64,000 nt of DNA from Moniliella sp. 'wahieum' (taxonomy: Eukaryota; Basidiomycota; Moniliellomycetes; Moniliellales; Moniliellaceae): assembly GCA_003971905.1 (NCBI GenBank), contig RSEE01000058.1, forward strand, positions 62,001 to 126,000, in the 5' to 3' direction. Under the pieces are notes generated by a model. It searched no databases, was not told the origin of the DNA, and saw only the letters and a list, made by a program, of their open reading frames with translations. The stretch's first letter is position 1; each line of letters begins with the position of its first letter. Below, in pieces: positions 1-11,004 of the stretch. Position numbers and translations under genes: made by a program.

Positions 1-1
1 C

Positions 2-1140
2 AACACCGACTATGCCCAGTCCCACGTCGTCACTGCGCAGTACTACCGCAACCCGCGTAGCCCTTCCGAGTTTGAGGGCTACCTGGCCCACAACCACTTT
101 TTGCTCGACATCAACAACGAGCTCGAGGTCAACGAGTCGTACAAGCGCCGTCTCTCCAGCCTGTCCAACTTCATCATGGTCGTCTTTTCCGAGGAGCAAA
201 CTGTGGTGCCCAAAGAGAGCGGCTGGTTCGCCGCCTACCCCCTGGCCGAGGCGGACGAACCCGAGGATCTTCCCCCCGTTCCGTTGCGGGAGAGTTCGAT
301 CTACAAGGACGACCGGCTTGGCCTCCAATCGCTTGATCGCCGCGGAGCGCTCGTCTTCGAGACGTGCGAGGGCCCGCACATGTCTATTGATCCGGCGTGC
401 CAAGATAAGATTCTAGGGCGCTGGCTGGGTACGCCCGCGTCGCAATTTGCCCAGTGGGAGGGGCGGCCAACGGCGAGTGTTCTGAGTCGTCTTGGGTGGC
501 CTGAGACTGGTTCTTGGCGCTGGCCACAGTGCACTTTCATGAGCAACCCAGATGGCTCTCGTCGTCTACGCATCGAGCCGGCTGCGTCCGCTCATGTAGC
601 CCACTCGAAGGAGCATGCCCCCTTCCCCCCCATCGACATTGACTATACCACGGCCGAGCTCGTTGCTGTGGTCATCCTTGTTGTCCTGATCTCGTTTCTG
701 TTCTGGAAAGCTGTGGTTGTGATTCTGATGGTTATCCTTACGGCCATTCTCTTCCCTGGGTTTGTGGTCGGTGCTGTTCTTGCCTTGCCGCTGGTCATGG
801 TCGCGTTCCTGGTGGGGTGCGTGATTTACCTCCCGTTTGCGCTGATTGCTTCCCTGGTCCGCCGAAGGACGCAGCCCCAAGGCATTCTGCTCCCCTACCA
901 TCCCGCATGGGAACCAAGGCGACCGACTACGTACGGTGCCGTCGGCCCAGCCGTCTTTGTCCAGGGCGTTCGTCCACCTCAGCCCGTCCCGCATCCTCAC
1001 CCAACTCCTGTTCCGTCCCATCCCCCCCCCCCCTAGCTCGTGCCCCTCAACCATCTTCGTCTACGGTTGCACCCGATGTGGAAGCCGCCCCTCCCAGCTA
1101 CGACGAGGTGGTCTGTTTCACCTCTTCTCCGCGCAAGTGA
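2..1140 (+). CDS. ppt1: Palmitoyl-protein thioesterase 1, C-terminal part, with membrane tail
   Basis: The window opens inside this gene, so its N-terminus is missing. The first ~140 codons (frame starting at base 2) match the end of palmitoyl-protein thioesterase 1, a lysosomal/vacuolar enzyme that removes fatty acyl groups from cysteines. Landmarks are the INNELEVNESYKRRL stretch, VFSEEQTVVPKESGWF, the YKDDRLGLQ motif and the EGPHMSID segment carrying the catalytic histidine. The known family ends about at ILGRWLG (near base 430). Here the same frame runs on for ~200 codons through a very hydrophobic stretch (bases ~650-860, two to three membrane spans) to a stop directly after a 12-C run (1022-1033). 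In the next frame the reading continues to 1140 and ends with a PPSYDEV motif, so a one-base indel in the C run probably hides the true end. The tail could instead be a separate small gene starting at ATG 539. Confidence 0.75.
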
Positions 1141-2441
1141 ACCCCGTGACGTATGTCGGTCAGGGGGGGTGCTTGTCCAGCCGTCATCTCAGGGTTGGTT
1201 GGTCAAAGTGGTCCCCCCCTGTTCCTCTAGTTTGTTTGTTCGATGTGTTGTTCAAACCCCCCACTCCACCCCCCGTTCCAGCTATATTCACTTTGTCGAC
1301 ACGTTACATGGATTTTGTCCTCGCGATCCCATTCCCCAATGTCGTGACATGTGGCACTCCTCCACTGGCTTTCCTTACCGCTGAGGGCTGAGGACTGAGG
1401 CTGGTGACCACGGTCCTCGCCCCGAACCCATTCCCCGTTCGTGGTCTACGCTCCAGACGATACAGGCGAGAGCTTCTCTGCCGTTCTGGGCGGTGGCGCG
1501 ATTTGTTGTAGGATCAATTTCGTTTTTTCCCATCTAATCCCGCTCGCGGCGCGGCATGACCTCAGGCCAGAGCTCCTCCCTCGTAGTTTGGGGTCAGATC
1601 AGTTCCCATGGCTGCACGCTCGATGACGCGGACGCAGAATCGTTCTTGTACCCAAAGCAGAAGGCCGGTCGTCCACGTTGCGGCAGCATGGGGGGCAATG
1701 GTACAGAGGTAGTGTATGGACCGTAGAAGGTTGTAAGGTGTAAGCGGATAGCGAAACGCACGCTTCAGCCTCAAGCAGTTGAGCTTAGCTGCCACGCCGG
1801 GCCGTCGCCGCGGGAACGACTCGCCTATTGGTAGCCGGTACCGTTTCCTGCGGGTGTGTGTGCAATGGCACGGTAGACGAGGGGGAGCTGGTCTGGGGTG
1901 GGTCGGGAGCAGGTGGCTCGAGCTGGCCCATGCTGCGCCAAAGGCGGGGAACAGCCATTGCAAGGGGCACGGCGGGGCGATCTGCAACACTTGTACAGAC
2001 AGCTGGGATAACTAGCAACTAGGGGTGGCAGATTGGATCAGTTCTGCTTGAGCTTGAGCTTGCGCTTGCGCTTGAGCTTGTGAGAGCCTGGTACTGAACT
2101 TGAGCTGCTCAAACGACAACTTGGTTGGGGGCTTGAGCCCCGGCTGCAGCTTGAACCTTGAGCCTCCAACCTAGCTACGGACGTGCGACTGTGCTGGTAC
2201 GTCGCCCGACAGATCTGCATGCATTGTAACGAGGTGCTGTCGGGCAGGATGACAGGCAAGCTCTGATCCTGACCTTAACGTAACCTGCGGCCCTGGGCGA
2301 ACGGGTGGAAGAGCAAAATGGGGGGCTAAACAGCGAGACTCCACCCGCTGGGGAGCAGGCGGTTGGAAACCCCAAGAGGCCTGGGCGGGGGAGGAGGGAA
2401 GAGGAGGAGGGGAGGGGGGGTAAACAATGTCGAACCAACGA
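1141..2441. other. Intergenic, no gene recognised
   Basis: No reading frame here resembles a known family. The stretch separates the 3' end of the thioesterase gene from the 3' end of the OPT gene on the other strand. It includes a short CTTGAG/CTTGCG hexamer array and a G-rich run near 2370-2420. Confidence 0.5.
2047..2080. repeat. Hexamer microsatellite (CTTGAG/CTTGCG)
   Basis: About 5.5 copies of a six-base unit alternating CTTGAG and CTTGCG can be read directly. Looser CTTGAG-like words continue to about 2160. Confidence 0.75.
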
Positions 2442-5209
2442 TTAGGTCACGATTCCATTGGGGGGCGCCTTGAGCCATGGCACGTTCGCGTAGTCCCGGG
2501 TATTCTTCATCACGTCTGTGCCCCACCAGCGCACCTGGATCGAGCCGTCCCGTGGCAGCTGCAAGGCAAGGAAGATGATGATGCTGGCGATCGCCGCGCC
2601 GGCATCAAGCGCGGCCGAAGTAATGTACTGGTACCGGTCCCAGAACTTGAAGGAAGTGTGGCGGACAAACCATTGGGTGAGGATGTTGGGAATGAAAGAG
2701 CACCACATTGACCGGTGTCGAGGAAGGGATAAAGGTAGCAGCCAGCAGCAAGACCGGTGCCGACACATACTCAATTTGCGGTCGGGTCTTGCCCACAAAC
2801 CAAATCGGGATGGGCAACAGTGCCCCACCCAACATCCACCAGTACAGCGACTGGTACAGCCCACTCCCGCCAAACAACCGTCGCGGCCCAATCGTGCCCC
2901 AGACAATCGAGCTGGTGTAGGCCTGCTGGGCACCGAGACAGATCATGCCCCCCTGCTGCTCAGGATTGCACAGGTCGTGCACTTTCCACATCAGGAATGA
3001 CTTGGTGCCGAATTGGACCGCGTACGTCCACAGCACAAACAGCGTCTGGGCCACAATCGACACGCGCGGCGGCACCTTAAGGTAGTGTCCCATTTTGAGC
3101 GCCGAGGCATAGAGCAAAGCAATGTTGTTGACCGAGATGCAAAACGTCTTGAACAGAATGTTGGTGGAAGCCGAGCCGGGGTGCATGTAGCCTGCCACCA
3201 AGTCTGCCAGGACATTGGTGAACGAAATAAACAGGTTGGTCTGAGCGAAGACGAGGCCGGCAGAAGAAGAAAAAGATGGCGCAGATGGAAAAGGCAACGA
3301 CCAAACTAAAGATTGGCATTTGTGTGTCCAGCCCCCGTACCGCCCCAATCCCAATCACAAATCCGACCGGCAGAAAGCAAAAGTACACCCATTCAGGCAC
3401 TTGCGGGTACTTGAACATCATCTTGGCGTGGATATCATCCTTCTCTGCCCGACCGTACTTGATCACACCCGCCACTGCGTTGTAGTAATGCAACACAAAG
3501 TGGACAAGGAGAGCCATGGGCATGGCAAGGCCAGCGCCATAGATGAGATAGAACCCGTAGGAAAGAAAGGCTGGGGAGTAGGCATCGTACTTTTCCTCGC
3601 TGTAGGGGCCATGGGGCCCATTCAGCAACCGGGTCACATCGTACGCGTGTGCGTATTTGTCGTACACACCGCTTCCCAACAGAGGGAAATAACCAAAGTT
3701 GAGGCTCTGTGTACACAGACAGGCAGGGTTAGTGTAAGGCGATGACCAACGGAGAGAAAAAAGAGTAAGTACACACGTTGGTGAAGAGCAAAACGGTGCC
3801 CAAAATAATCCAAAAGATGCAGTAAGCAATGGCCAGGTTCAAGCTGGTCCACCAAGGCGGGACCAAAGGCGATGTGATGGTAGAAATCTGTGTCCAATCG
3901 AGCGATATGGGGAACAGGGCCAACCCATTTTTGAACCCAAATATGTGGTTCACCGCGACCGAAGACGGATTGGTCCAGCATACCCAGTTGAAAAAACTCA
4001 ATGCGGTAGCCAAGTAGGTTGGGATGAACTGCCAACAGGACATGCCAACCATGAGGAACTTGAAATAGCGCAGACGAGTGAAGCCATTGATAGGTTCCTC
4101 TTCGGCGTGCAGGACATTGATAAGGAGAGAGATGGTCAAGTTGTAAGGCCAAATGGTGCTGGCTGCGCGAACGAGGAAGCGCTGGCTCAATCCAGCCAAT
4201 CCGATTCCAACAAACGCACTAGACCAGCTCACCAGCAGTCCCAGGGCAAAAGCGCCGCCTTTGACACGGTGGTCCCAAAAGTACTTGTTGTCGATCGAGG
4301 GAAGGATAAAGACGGGATAACTGGTGTAATTGTTAACAGTAACCATGCTCATCTGGGCCAGTAGACCATGCTCCTTCATTGTCCACTCGCCCGGGTTGAG
4401 GTCGACAGTGGCCCCTTCCCCGAACAGGAAGGAAGGTAAGGGAATCTTGACATGGGGCATGTGGCGCGCCCATGCTTTGCCCGTCGGCCAAGCAAACAAA
4501 ACCATCAGCGGCGCAGTCAATGTGGGAGAGGGGAAACGTAAGGTCCAATACGCATTGGCAGCGACCGAAATGGTGATGCAGGTGAAGGCAATAACCCAAA
4601 CCCGCAAAGTTTGCATGCTTCGTCCACGTCGTCGCTCTGGACACTAATCTGGACTTCGACATAGGGACTGTCTTCAGAATGTGGGTCTTGGAGTACGACA
4701 GTCTGCGGCCGGCGTTTGTTAGGATGGTTGTGGATGGAGAGGCTGGGGGGTTCGACGTGCACGTGCTCGCTAGGGAGTTGATGTGAAGGTCTGAACCTCA
4801 TCCCGCCCAGGTCGTACTTGATCTCAGACATTTCCGATTCCTCTCCATCACCAAGACCCGCTAGGGGCGAAAAGACATCGACAGAGTGCTGGGCGCTAGG
4901 ATAATGCAAGAACTGCGGCTTGACGGACGCAGCGGCCAGATTGGTCCCGCTCGAAGGGGCGGTAGGGGAACTGTGGGCGACAAAGGAGAGAGGGTGGTCA
5001 AAGGTAGAATCGGCAAAAGCTTGGTTGTAGGGGGTGATGAGCCGATGTGGTGCGCACAGCAGCTGGAGCACCAAGTTGCTCGTCCGTGTCGTCCGCGAGC
5101 GGGGGGGCTGGAAGGCGAAAACCTGGTCGAGGTCCTCTTCGTCCGAGTCCTCCTCACATTCCTCTCGGATACGCCGGAAGTGGGCGTCATCGCGCGGTGT
5201 TGCGACCAT
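2442..5209 (-). CDS. Oligopeptide transporter, OPT family
   Basis: Proton-coupled plasma-membrane transporter of small peptides or metal chelates. From the probable start at 5209 (MVATPRDDAHF) comes a ~170-residue acidic/polar cytosolic N-terminus, then the family signature DSPYVEVQISVQSDD, then many membrane spans. Family landmarks are FGEGATVDLNPGEW, the VYDKYAHAYDVTRLL loop, YNAVAGVIKYGRAEKDD with KYPQVPEWVY, YMHPGSASTNILFKT, and the C-terminal RYQYITSAALDAG...WWGTDV. A clear intron lies at 3776-3707 (GTGTGT...ACACAG). The frame breaks three times at conserved places: near 4615 just before MQTLRVW, near 3265 at a T-rich run, and near 2712 before the final exon. Each is repaired by one or two bases, so these look like assembly indels rather than introns. 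The upstream region (5210-6110) is GC-rich and open in this frame, so a longer N-terminus cannot be excluded. Confidence 0.9.
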
Positions 5210-7180
5210 GAGGATTAAGGGCGATATCAGGGACGTGTGTGGGGCAATGGCGGAAGAGAAGGCGGAAGGAGTAGGATCGCCCCGGCCGCGCGTAGATGGG
5301 CGGAGGTTGGAGGTGCCGGGGCGTGCGCGGGGCCAGGCATTTGCAAACTCGTACGCCGAAACAGGCGCAGCACCGGTGGCAGCATGGAAGAAGGCGAAGG
5401 GGGCGTCGGCAGGGGAGAAGGCGGCGGCGGAGGCAGTGGCGGCAGAAGCAGCGGGATGGTGGCTGGTGCCTGGGCGGAAGCGAGGAGGGTCGGGGCGACC
5501 GCTGTGGCCGTGGCTGTGGCTGTGGCTCTCGCTGTCGGAGGCAGACGAGGGGCGGGATGGGGTGAGGGTGGGAGGAAGGCGAAGGGCGATGGGTCGAGCG
5601 CGCCCTCGTCGTCGAGCGAACCGGCCATGGCGCCGGGCACGTGGGGGGGGAGGCGGCGCGAAGAGGCGGCCAGGAGACAGCGTGGGATGGGGTGGGTTGG
5701 AATGGGGCCCGGCAGGAGCGCCGCACGAGCTGGCCTGGCCTGGACTGGAGGTGGCCGAGGGTGGCCGAGGGTGGGCGGGATGGGGATGGACGGGATGGAC
5801 GGGATGCGCGATGGACGGGATGCGCTGGATGCGCTGGATGCTCTGGATGGGCAGGATGGGCGTGGGGATGGACGGGCATAGGCGCCATGTCCATGTCACA
5901 TGTGATGTGGGATGCAGTGTGAGGTCGGTCTGAGAGCCCCCGCGGTGTTCCTGAGGCATCACGTGACGTGTGACGCCACCCAGGCCAAGCACAATGGAGG
6001 CCCCACAGGGCCACTGTGTGGCTGGTGCAGCCGCCAATTGAAAGTTGAAATGCGCACCTCGGGCGCCGCGGCGCTGGATCGCTGCGCGTGGAGCAGGTCG
6101 ACCCAATCTCACCGGTCACCCATCCCCTCCATGCCACACGTCAAACCGCCGCAGCACAGCACCAGTCACCCGCCCATCCCGTCTTGTGCACCAAAAAAAT
6201 ACCAAGAAAAGAAACGATACCGCCGGCAGACCTACCGAACAGTGGACCATCAGTACAGTGGTTATGCCTGCCATACTGGCGGGGGCTGGCAGAGCCTATA
6301 GCCTGAAGCTGAAGGAAGGTGGGTGTCCCCCATATGCAATAGCCCTGCCGCCGAACCTGTCACCGAGAACCTAGCAATAAAAACTCGTAGCTTGTTTTGA
6401 ATCCCCACCGGCACCCTTGAACAATTCCCTACGCCACTCCTCTTCGAGGAACCCATCACTGACTCTCTCAGGGCATAGCAGTTGGCACCCAGAAAAGTTA
6501 GTTCCTTCCATAATGGAGTTGCTTTCCATCCAATCTTGGTCTTATACCGCATTGGCCTTGGACGCCAGGACGTCCTCTTTTAGTATTTGTGATCGAATCG
6601 CAACTCCTTTGGAGAGGTGCTTCTGCCTCTCAAATGAAACGGATTATTAGGTCTTCGGGCTTCTTTCCTTACGACAGGGCCGGGAGGAAGGGGACTGCTT
6701 ATCTCTTCTCCGCTCATCGTCGACATCAACTTTGCCGCCCGCTACTTCCTGCCCAACTCCGCCACTGTACCGAATTCACATATTCGCACCATTTTGTTCG
6801 CCTCCCCATCTTCCAGGCAAGCCACCCTTGACACAACCCTTCTACATCCTGACTTCCGCAAGCTCCGACCGCATAGTCCGCTCACTTAAACAAAGTCTCT
6901 GCATCTGCACCTCACACCCTGAACCAATTCAGTAGGCAGGTCGTGCAAGGGAGCCCTCCGGCTCGCCTTGCTGGATCTATGGGCGGAATCAACCGCGATT
7001 CGGTAGACTAGATGCATACAGTCGTTTTGATGCCATTGACGACCTCGGCCGGAATAGCAGCAGCCGGGAAGGGTAGGACGACCCCGTCCAGGAGAACAGG
7101 CAGGAAATCAAGGCAAGTTTCCCCAGCGGGAGGGATACCGACAATCTCTCGCGGTAGGGCATGCAGGGTGGGTGCCCAGT
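5210..7180. other. Intergenic; GC-rich OPT upstream region
   Basis: The GC-rich half nearest OPT (5210-5900) gives long chance reading frames in several frames, none with a recognisable domain. The rest, to the ribosomal protein gene, is less GC-rich, and I see no gene in it. Regulatory DNA of OPT presumably lies in the left half. Confidence 0.5.
5750..5880. repeat. Degenerate minisatellite (GGATGGACGG / GGATGCGCT words)
   Basis: Short imperfect tandem words are visible: GTGGCCGAGG twice, then GGATGGACGG several times, then GGATGCGCT, GGATGCTCT and GGATGGGCA. The unit length is 8-10 bases. The array lies in the upstream region of the OPT gene. Confidence 0.65.
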
Positions 7181-7756
7181 TTAATCTTCGTCCTGGACGA
7201 TCGTGCCCTTGGCCGAGACGTAGAGACCGTCCAAGAACTTACGGATATCCTTGTTGCGCACAAGGCAAGCACCGTGCATGTCGGCGGCCGACTGGGAGAC
7301 GGCGTTGATGTCATTGCCCTCGATCAGCACCTGGTCCTTCTGCGCCTTGTCCTCCGTGATGGTCACACCCTCACGCATGGGTACGTGGCGCACGCGCTCT
7401 CCCAAGAAGTTCCGGATCTCCACCGCCCGCTTGTCGCCGGCAATGATGAGGTTGACGGGGAAATGGGCGTAGACTGCGCGCACCTTGTACTGGAACCCCT
7501 TCGTCACCCTTGATCATGTTGGCCACAACCGAAGCTGCAGTACGCAGGCACGCAACGTGCTTACGTCCACCATGCCACACCACAAAGCGCACCTTGGTCC
7601 CCTTGGGGTCCTTGACCAGGCGGACCTCCATGTTGAGGTGCTTGAGCGACTTGCTCAGCTCGCCACGGGGACCCTTGACCCACACATCGCGCGAGGCCAC
7701 CTTCACCTCGACATCGGCCGGACGGGGATCTCAATGTCCTTGTAAATCTGCAGCAT
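7181..7756 (-). CDS. rpl9: 60S ribosomal protein uL6 (RPL9)
   Basis: Component of the large cytosolic ribosomal subunit. The start [11 protein letters not shown] at 7756 is followed by [18 protein letters not shown], the [18 protein letters not shown] segment, then [29 protein letters not shown], and the C-terminal [16 protein letters not shown] ending IVQDED. The total of ~190 residues is the normal eukaryotic L9 length. Two frame breaks interrupt it: near 7713 (after EIPVR; one base missing) and near 7500, where NMIKG should run into VTKGFQYK but a GT appears lost. Since this is an essential single-copy-type gene, the breaks are best read as sequence errors. No coding intron is needed. Confidence 0.93.
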
Positions 7757-8644
7757 TGCGAATGGGTTCCTACAACGGGGAGAGGAGAAACGGGTTAGTC
7801 GGGCCAAGGTCCCGCACACGCCAAAACCCGCTGCAATGATCCGGCGGGGAAGCGGCAGCTGGCAAGAGGAGGGCAGGAGAAGACGCCGCTTCCAAGCGCG
7901 GGTGGGCGTCGATCCTCAGCGCATCCACCAGCGTGCCATCCAAGCCCAAAGAACCAGCTTACCTTGAGGCCGCCCGGCTGTCGTGCTTGGTGCGTGGATG
8001 AAGAGGCGGGGCCGGTGGCCGCCAGCCTAGAGGCCGTGCCGAATCGGAGAGGAGAACAGCGCTGCTAGACTGCCCAGTGCCCATTCGGGGTTTCCTCCAG
8101 TACGGGGTCGCTGTTGGCGCAATTATTCTTGGCTTTTCCCGCCAACCCTACCACCGCTACTTGACTATGGCAGCGAAGCCGAGCCGGGCCTTAACATGCC
8201 ATGGCCGCCGGAAGCCTCTGCCATGTTACCTGCAGCAGCACGATGCCACCACCAGGCCCGAATCTTCCATCAACGTCCAATCATCGACGTTCCACGTTTT
8301 TGCTGAGCCCCTCTATCCTTTCGGTCACGTTGCCCTTTCTTGGCCGCCCTAGTTTTCAGAATAGATGGACCTCTCGGCGCTGGCGTCCGCCACACAGCCG
8401 GGGCAGATTATATGCAAGTGATACTAAAAGCCCGCTGGTTATCAATACGCATCCCGCCCTATATGCGGGGGAATATAGTGAGTCCCAGGACTTCCTGCAG
8501 GGATCTATGGGTCCTATGGGACTATAGAGATGTGTATGATGCTTGGGATTGATCGAACACGTATCGGTCACCCAAGAGCCTTATCGTTCCTATAGCCACT
8601 TCCTTCAGGACTTACTCTTAAGACCGTGTCTCCCTGTTTGAGTG

Positions 8645-8680
8645 ATAGTAAACCACCGGCATATAGTAAACCACCGGCAT
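8645..8680. repeat. 18-bp perfect tandem duplication
   Basis: The unit ATAGTAAACCACCGGCAT occurs twice in direct succession with no mismatch. Confidence 0.85.
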
Positions 8681-8878
8681 GCCAACATTTGTCCGGCTCT
8701 CCCATTTGTATCCTTCCTCTGTTCGAGCTGTTAAAGAGATCCCACCTCTTGGTATAGAAGTGCTATCTCTCTCTCTTTCCCCATCTTTCACAGGTTGAAG
8801 AGCTCTTTGATGGCCCACTGGTGTAGTGGCGCCGGTAGCTCAAGTCCGGAACGTTCGGGTTCAACGTGCATCTCCTTG

Positions 8879-8909
8879 GAATATTCCTTCCTGTCCAGCA
8901 GGAATATTC
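8879..8909. repeat. Inverted repeat, 10-bp arms, 11-base loop
   Basis: GAATATTCCT at 8879-8888 is answered by its exact reverse complement AGGAATATTC at 8900-8909. The left arm contains the self-complementary core GGAATATTCC. There is no T-run after it, so it is not a Pol III-type terminator. Its role is unknown. Confidence 0.7.
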
Positions 8910-9726
8910 TCTAGCCTCAGCCTGTAGCCCACGCACTCATGTGCAATGCAATACATTATCAACTGTCTGCTCTCTAGTCTTCCACAAGCCCGCATCCCTC
9001 TTCATCGGCAGAGCTTTTTGCCTCGTCTTCCACGCTTGTATAGGGTGCAGCTTGCATGTGGGTGGAGGACTCTCCAGTGATACATAGGACACGTGGCATA
9101 GAAACAGGCGCAAGGTCAAACAGAAACAAAAGTCGGATTCCCAGTCAGAACATATTAGCGACTAGGATAAGTCATGTGACAAAGTCTGGTCGTTCTGGGC
9201 AGGCTAGCAAGCGGAACCATAGGGAAAAAGTGGGCGCAAAATGAAAGAAAATGCAGTTGCCGTGTTGGGAGACCAGCATAAAACCGGACGGGGGGTTGAG
9301 GATTTGTGGAATAATGCGGAAAGGCGCAAGAGACGAGATGGGAGTTGAGATACTACGCACTCGAGAACGGATGCGGGTGCGTGCTGGTCGAGTGTTGGAG
9401 TGATGGTGGGTTTTGAAGAGAGGATGATGGGGAGCAGCAAAGAAGGAACAGCAAAACCCCTTAGGGTAGAGATAGCGTCCCATGCAAAGAGCTGTATGCG
9501 TTGATCATGCCTGTGGCTTAAGGGCGAGGCATTGGAAGTACGCCGGCTTGGCCCGAGGCGCCGAGGAAGTCAAAGTGAGGTGCTTGTGGTTGTGGCTGTG
9601 GTTGAAGTGTTTGATCAGCTGTTGAAGGATGCGTTTTGAAAGACATGGATCTATCAGTGTACGTGTTGGGAGCGGAAGGGGGGGCACGAATTCCCCATGG
9701 AATCCCTGCATGGTAGTGTCCACAAG

Positions 9727-11004
9727 CTATGACAAGGGGGTTTCCGCAATCCCGGCTGGCGTGGCCGGAACGGAACCTCCACTCGAGGTCATGGAAAGGG
9801 TCGAATGGACGACTGGCGCGAAGGTTGGGTCCATCGCGTTGGTGGCGTGTGTGTGTGCAGGTGATTCGCTGAAGTCGACGGTCCCCGTCAAACCATCCAT
9901 GAAAATGGGTTCCTGTAACGCCGGGCGTGCCACATGGTCCAAGGCGTATTTCAGTACTAGGTTTGTGGCCCTAGCACGCTGAGGACTGGCGAATTTTTGG
10001 TTGAGCAAAGCAGAAGGATCGCCGGACAAACTCAGCACAAGGCGGTGTAGCAGGTCAAAGGCCGCCTTTGCCGTCCCAGTCGTAGTAGAGCGGACGTAAC
10101 TCTGGGCGTCCGTCATTCCACAGATGACTCGGGCAAGAGGATGAACAGCCGCTGCCAAATGTGCCGATGAAATACCGACAAATGCGCGATAATAGAGGCT
10201 AAGTTGGGCCAGATAGTGAGCCACCCATTCGACCTGGGGAGGCTCTTGAAGAGCTTGGCACTTGAAAGAAATCCAGTCGCTTACCGTCGGCTGGCCCAAG
10301 CTCCATGACAAAGTGCTAAGGATGTGCTGGCTCATCTGGATGAACGAATTGTCATCAAACGTGCCTTCGCACAGCTCACGGCATTGCTGTAACGAAGGTC
10401 GATGGGCCTTGGCGTTATCGTACTTGCTGGCAATGAGCAATGCACAGCATGCCATGAGCTGGCAGTGCTTACGCAGGACCACCCGTTTGGACATGTATCG
10501 ATCGACAATGTTGACCGCTTGGTACAGAACTGATTCGGTGCCCATATTGAAGCTCAAATGCACTTCGACCAAGAAGTCGATCAGGAAACGACGCATGCAC
10601 CACCCAACATGGGGCTGAGAATCGATCATTGCGACCTGAGGCACGCTGGCTGCCTGCACGTCCAAATGGGCAACGTCAGTAATCGGTCAACTGGATTGAG
10701 AAGACGAGAAGTAGATCTGTACCTCGAGCTGGAGCATGTGATTGATTGCATCCTCCTGGTATTCGTCTTCAAACATCCAGTCGGGCACGGTTGAAGCGAC
10801 TGGTGGCATGGAAGAAAGTGAGCGAGTGTGCTTCAGCTGTGCGTGATTATTATCAAGGATGGCCAGCGACGGCACCGAGACGGAGCGTGCCATGGTCACA
10901 GACGATGGCGCCGCTGCTTGCTCGGGCCCGGGAATGAGCTCCGGGCCTGTGCGGCCCATCTGCCAGCTGGGGCTCACTCGGCTCGGATGGGAGTGCGGAA
11001 ACAT
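9727..11004 (-). CDS. Mitotic (B-type) cyclin
   Basis: Regulatory subunit of a cyclin-dependent kinase. Exon 1 (11004-10723) encodes a Ser/Pro-rich N-terminus that ends in the pre-box DEYQEDAINHMLQLE. A 69-base intron (10722-10654, GTACAG...GTGCAG, phase 0) follows. Exon 2 (10653-9727) carries the cyclin box: GWCMRRFLIDFLVEVHLSF corresponds to the MRAILVDWLVEVH signature, followed by ALLIASKYDNAKA (KYEE position), the HILSTLSWSLGQPT helix, and the second fold with LYYRAFVGISSAHLAAA. The tail is Ser/Thr/Pro-rich and ends at 9727. No destruction box (RxxL near the N-terminus) is obvious in exon 1, so an upstream exon may be missing. Both exons are free of frame breaks, unlike most neighbours. 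Confidence 0.88.

Larger units (their letters stand above)
7757..9726. other. Intergenic, no gene recognised
   Basis: Upstream region of the RPL9 gene and downstream region of the cyclin gene. The part near 7757-8050 is GC-rich and is the likely RPL9 promoter and 5' leader. No frame between 8050 and 9720 resembles a protein family. The stretch holds an 18-bp tandem duplication and a perfect 10-bp hairpin, listed separately. Confidence 0.5.

Noticed and set aside
5034-5933. A ~300-codon plus-strand open frame opposite the OPT start
   Set aside because: GC-rich, low-complexity Arg/Gly/Ala composition, antisense to OPT and a minisatellite; all six frames are long here by composition.
8815-8870. 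tRNA-like words (GTAGTGGCGCCGGTAGCTCAAG, CGGGTTCAACG)
   Set aside because: No matching acceptor or anticodon stem can be drawn; only isolated box-like words.
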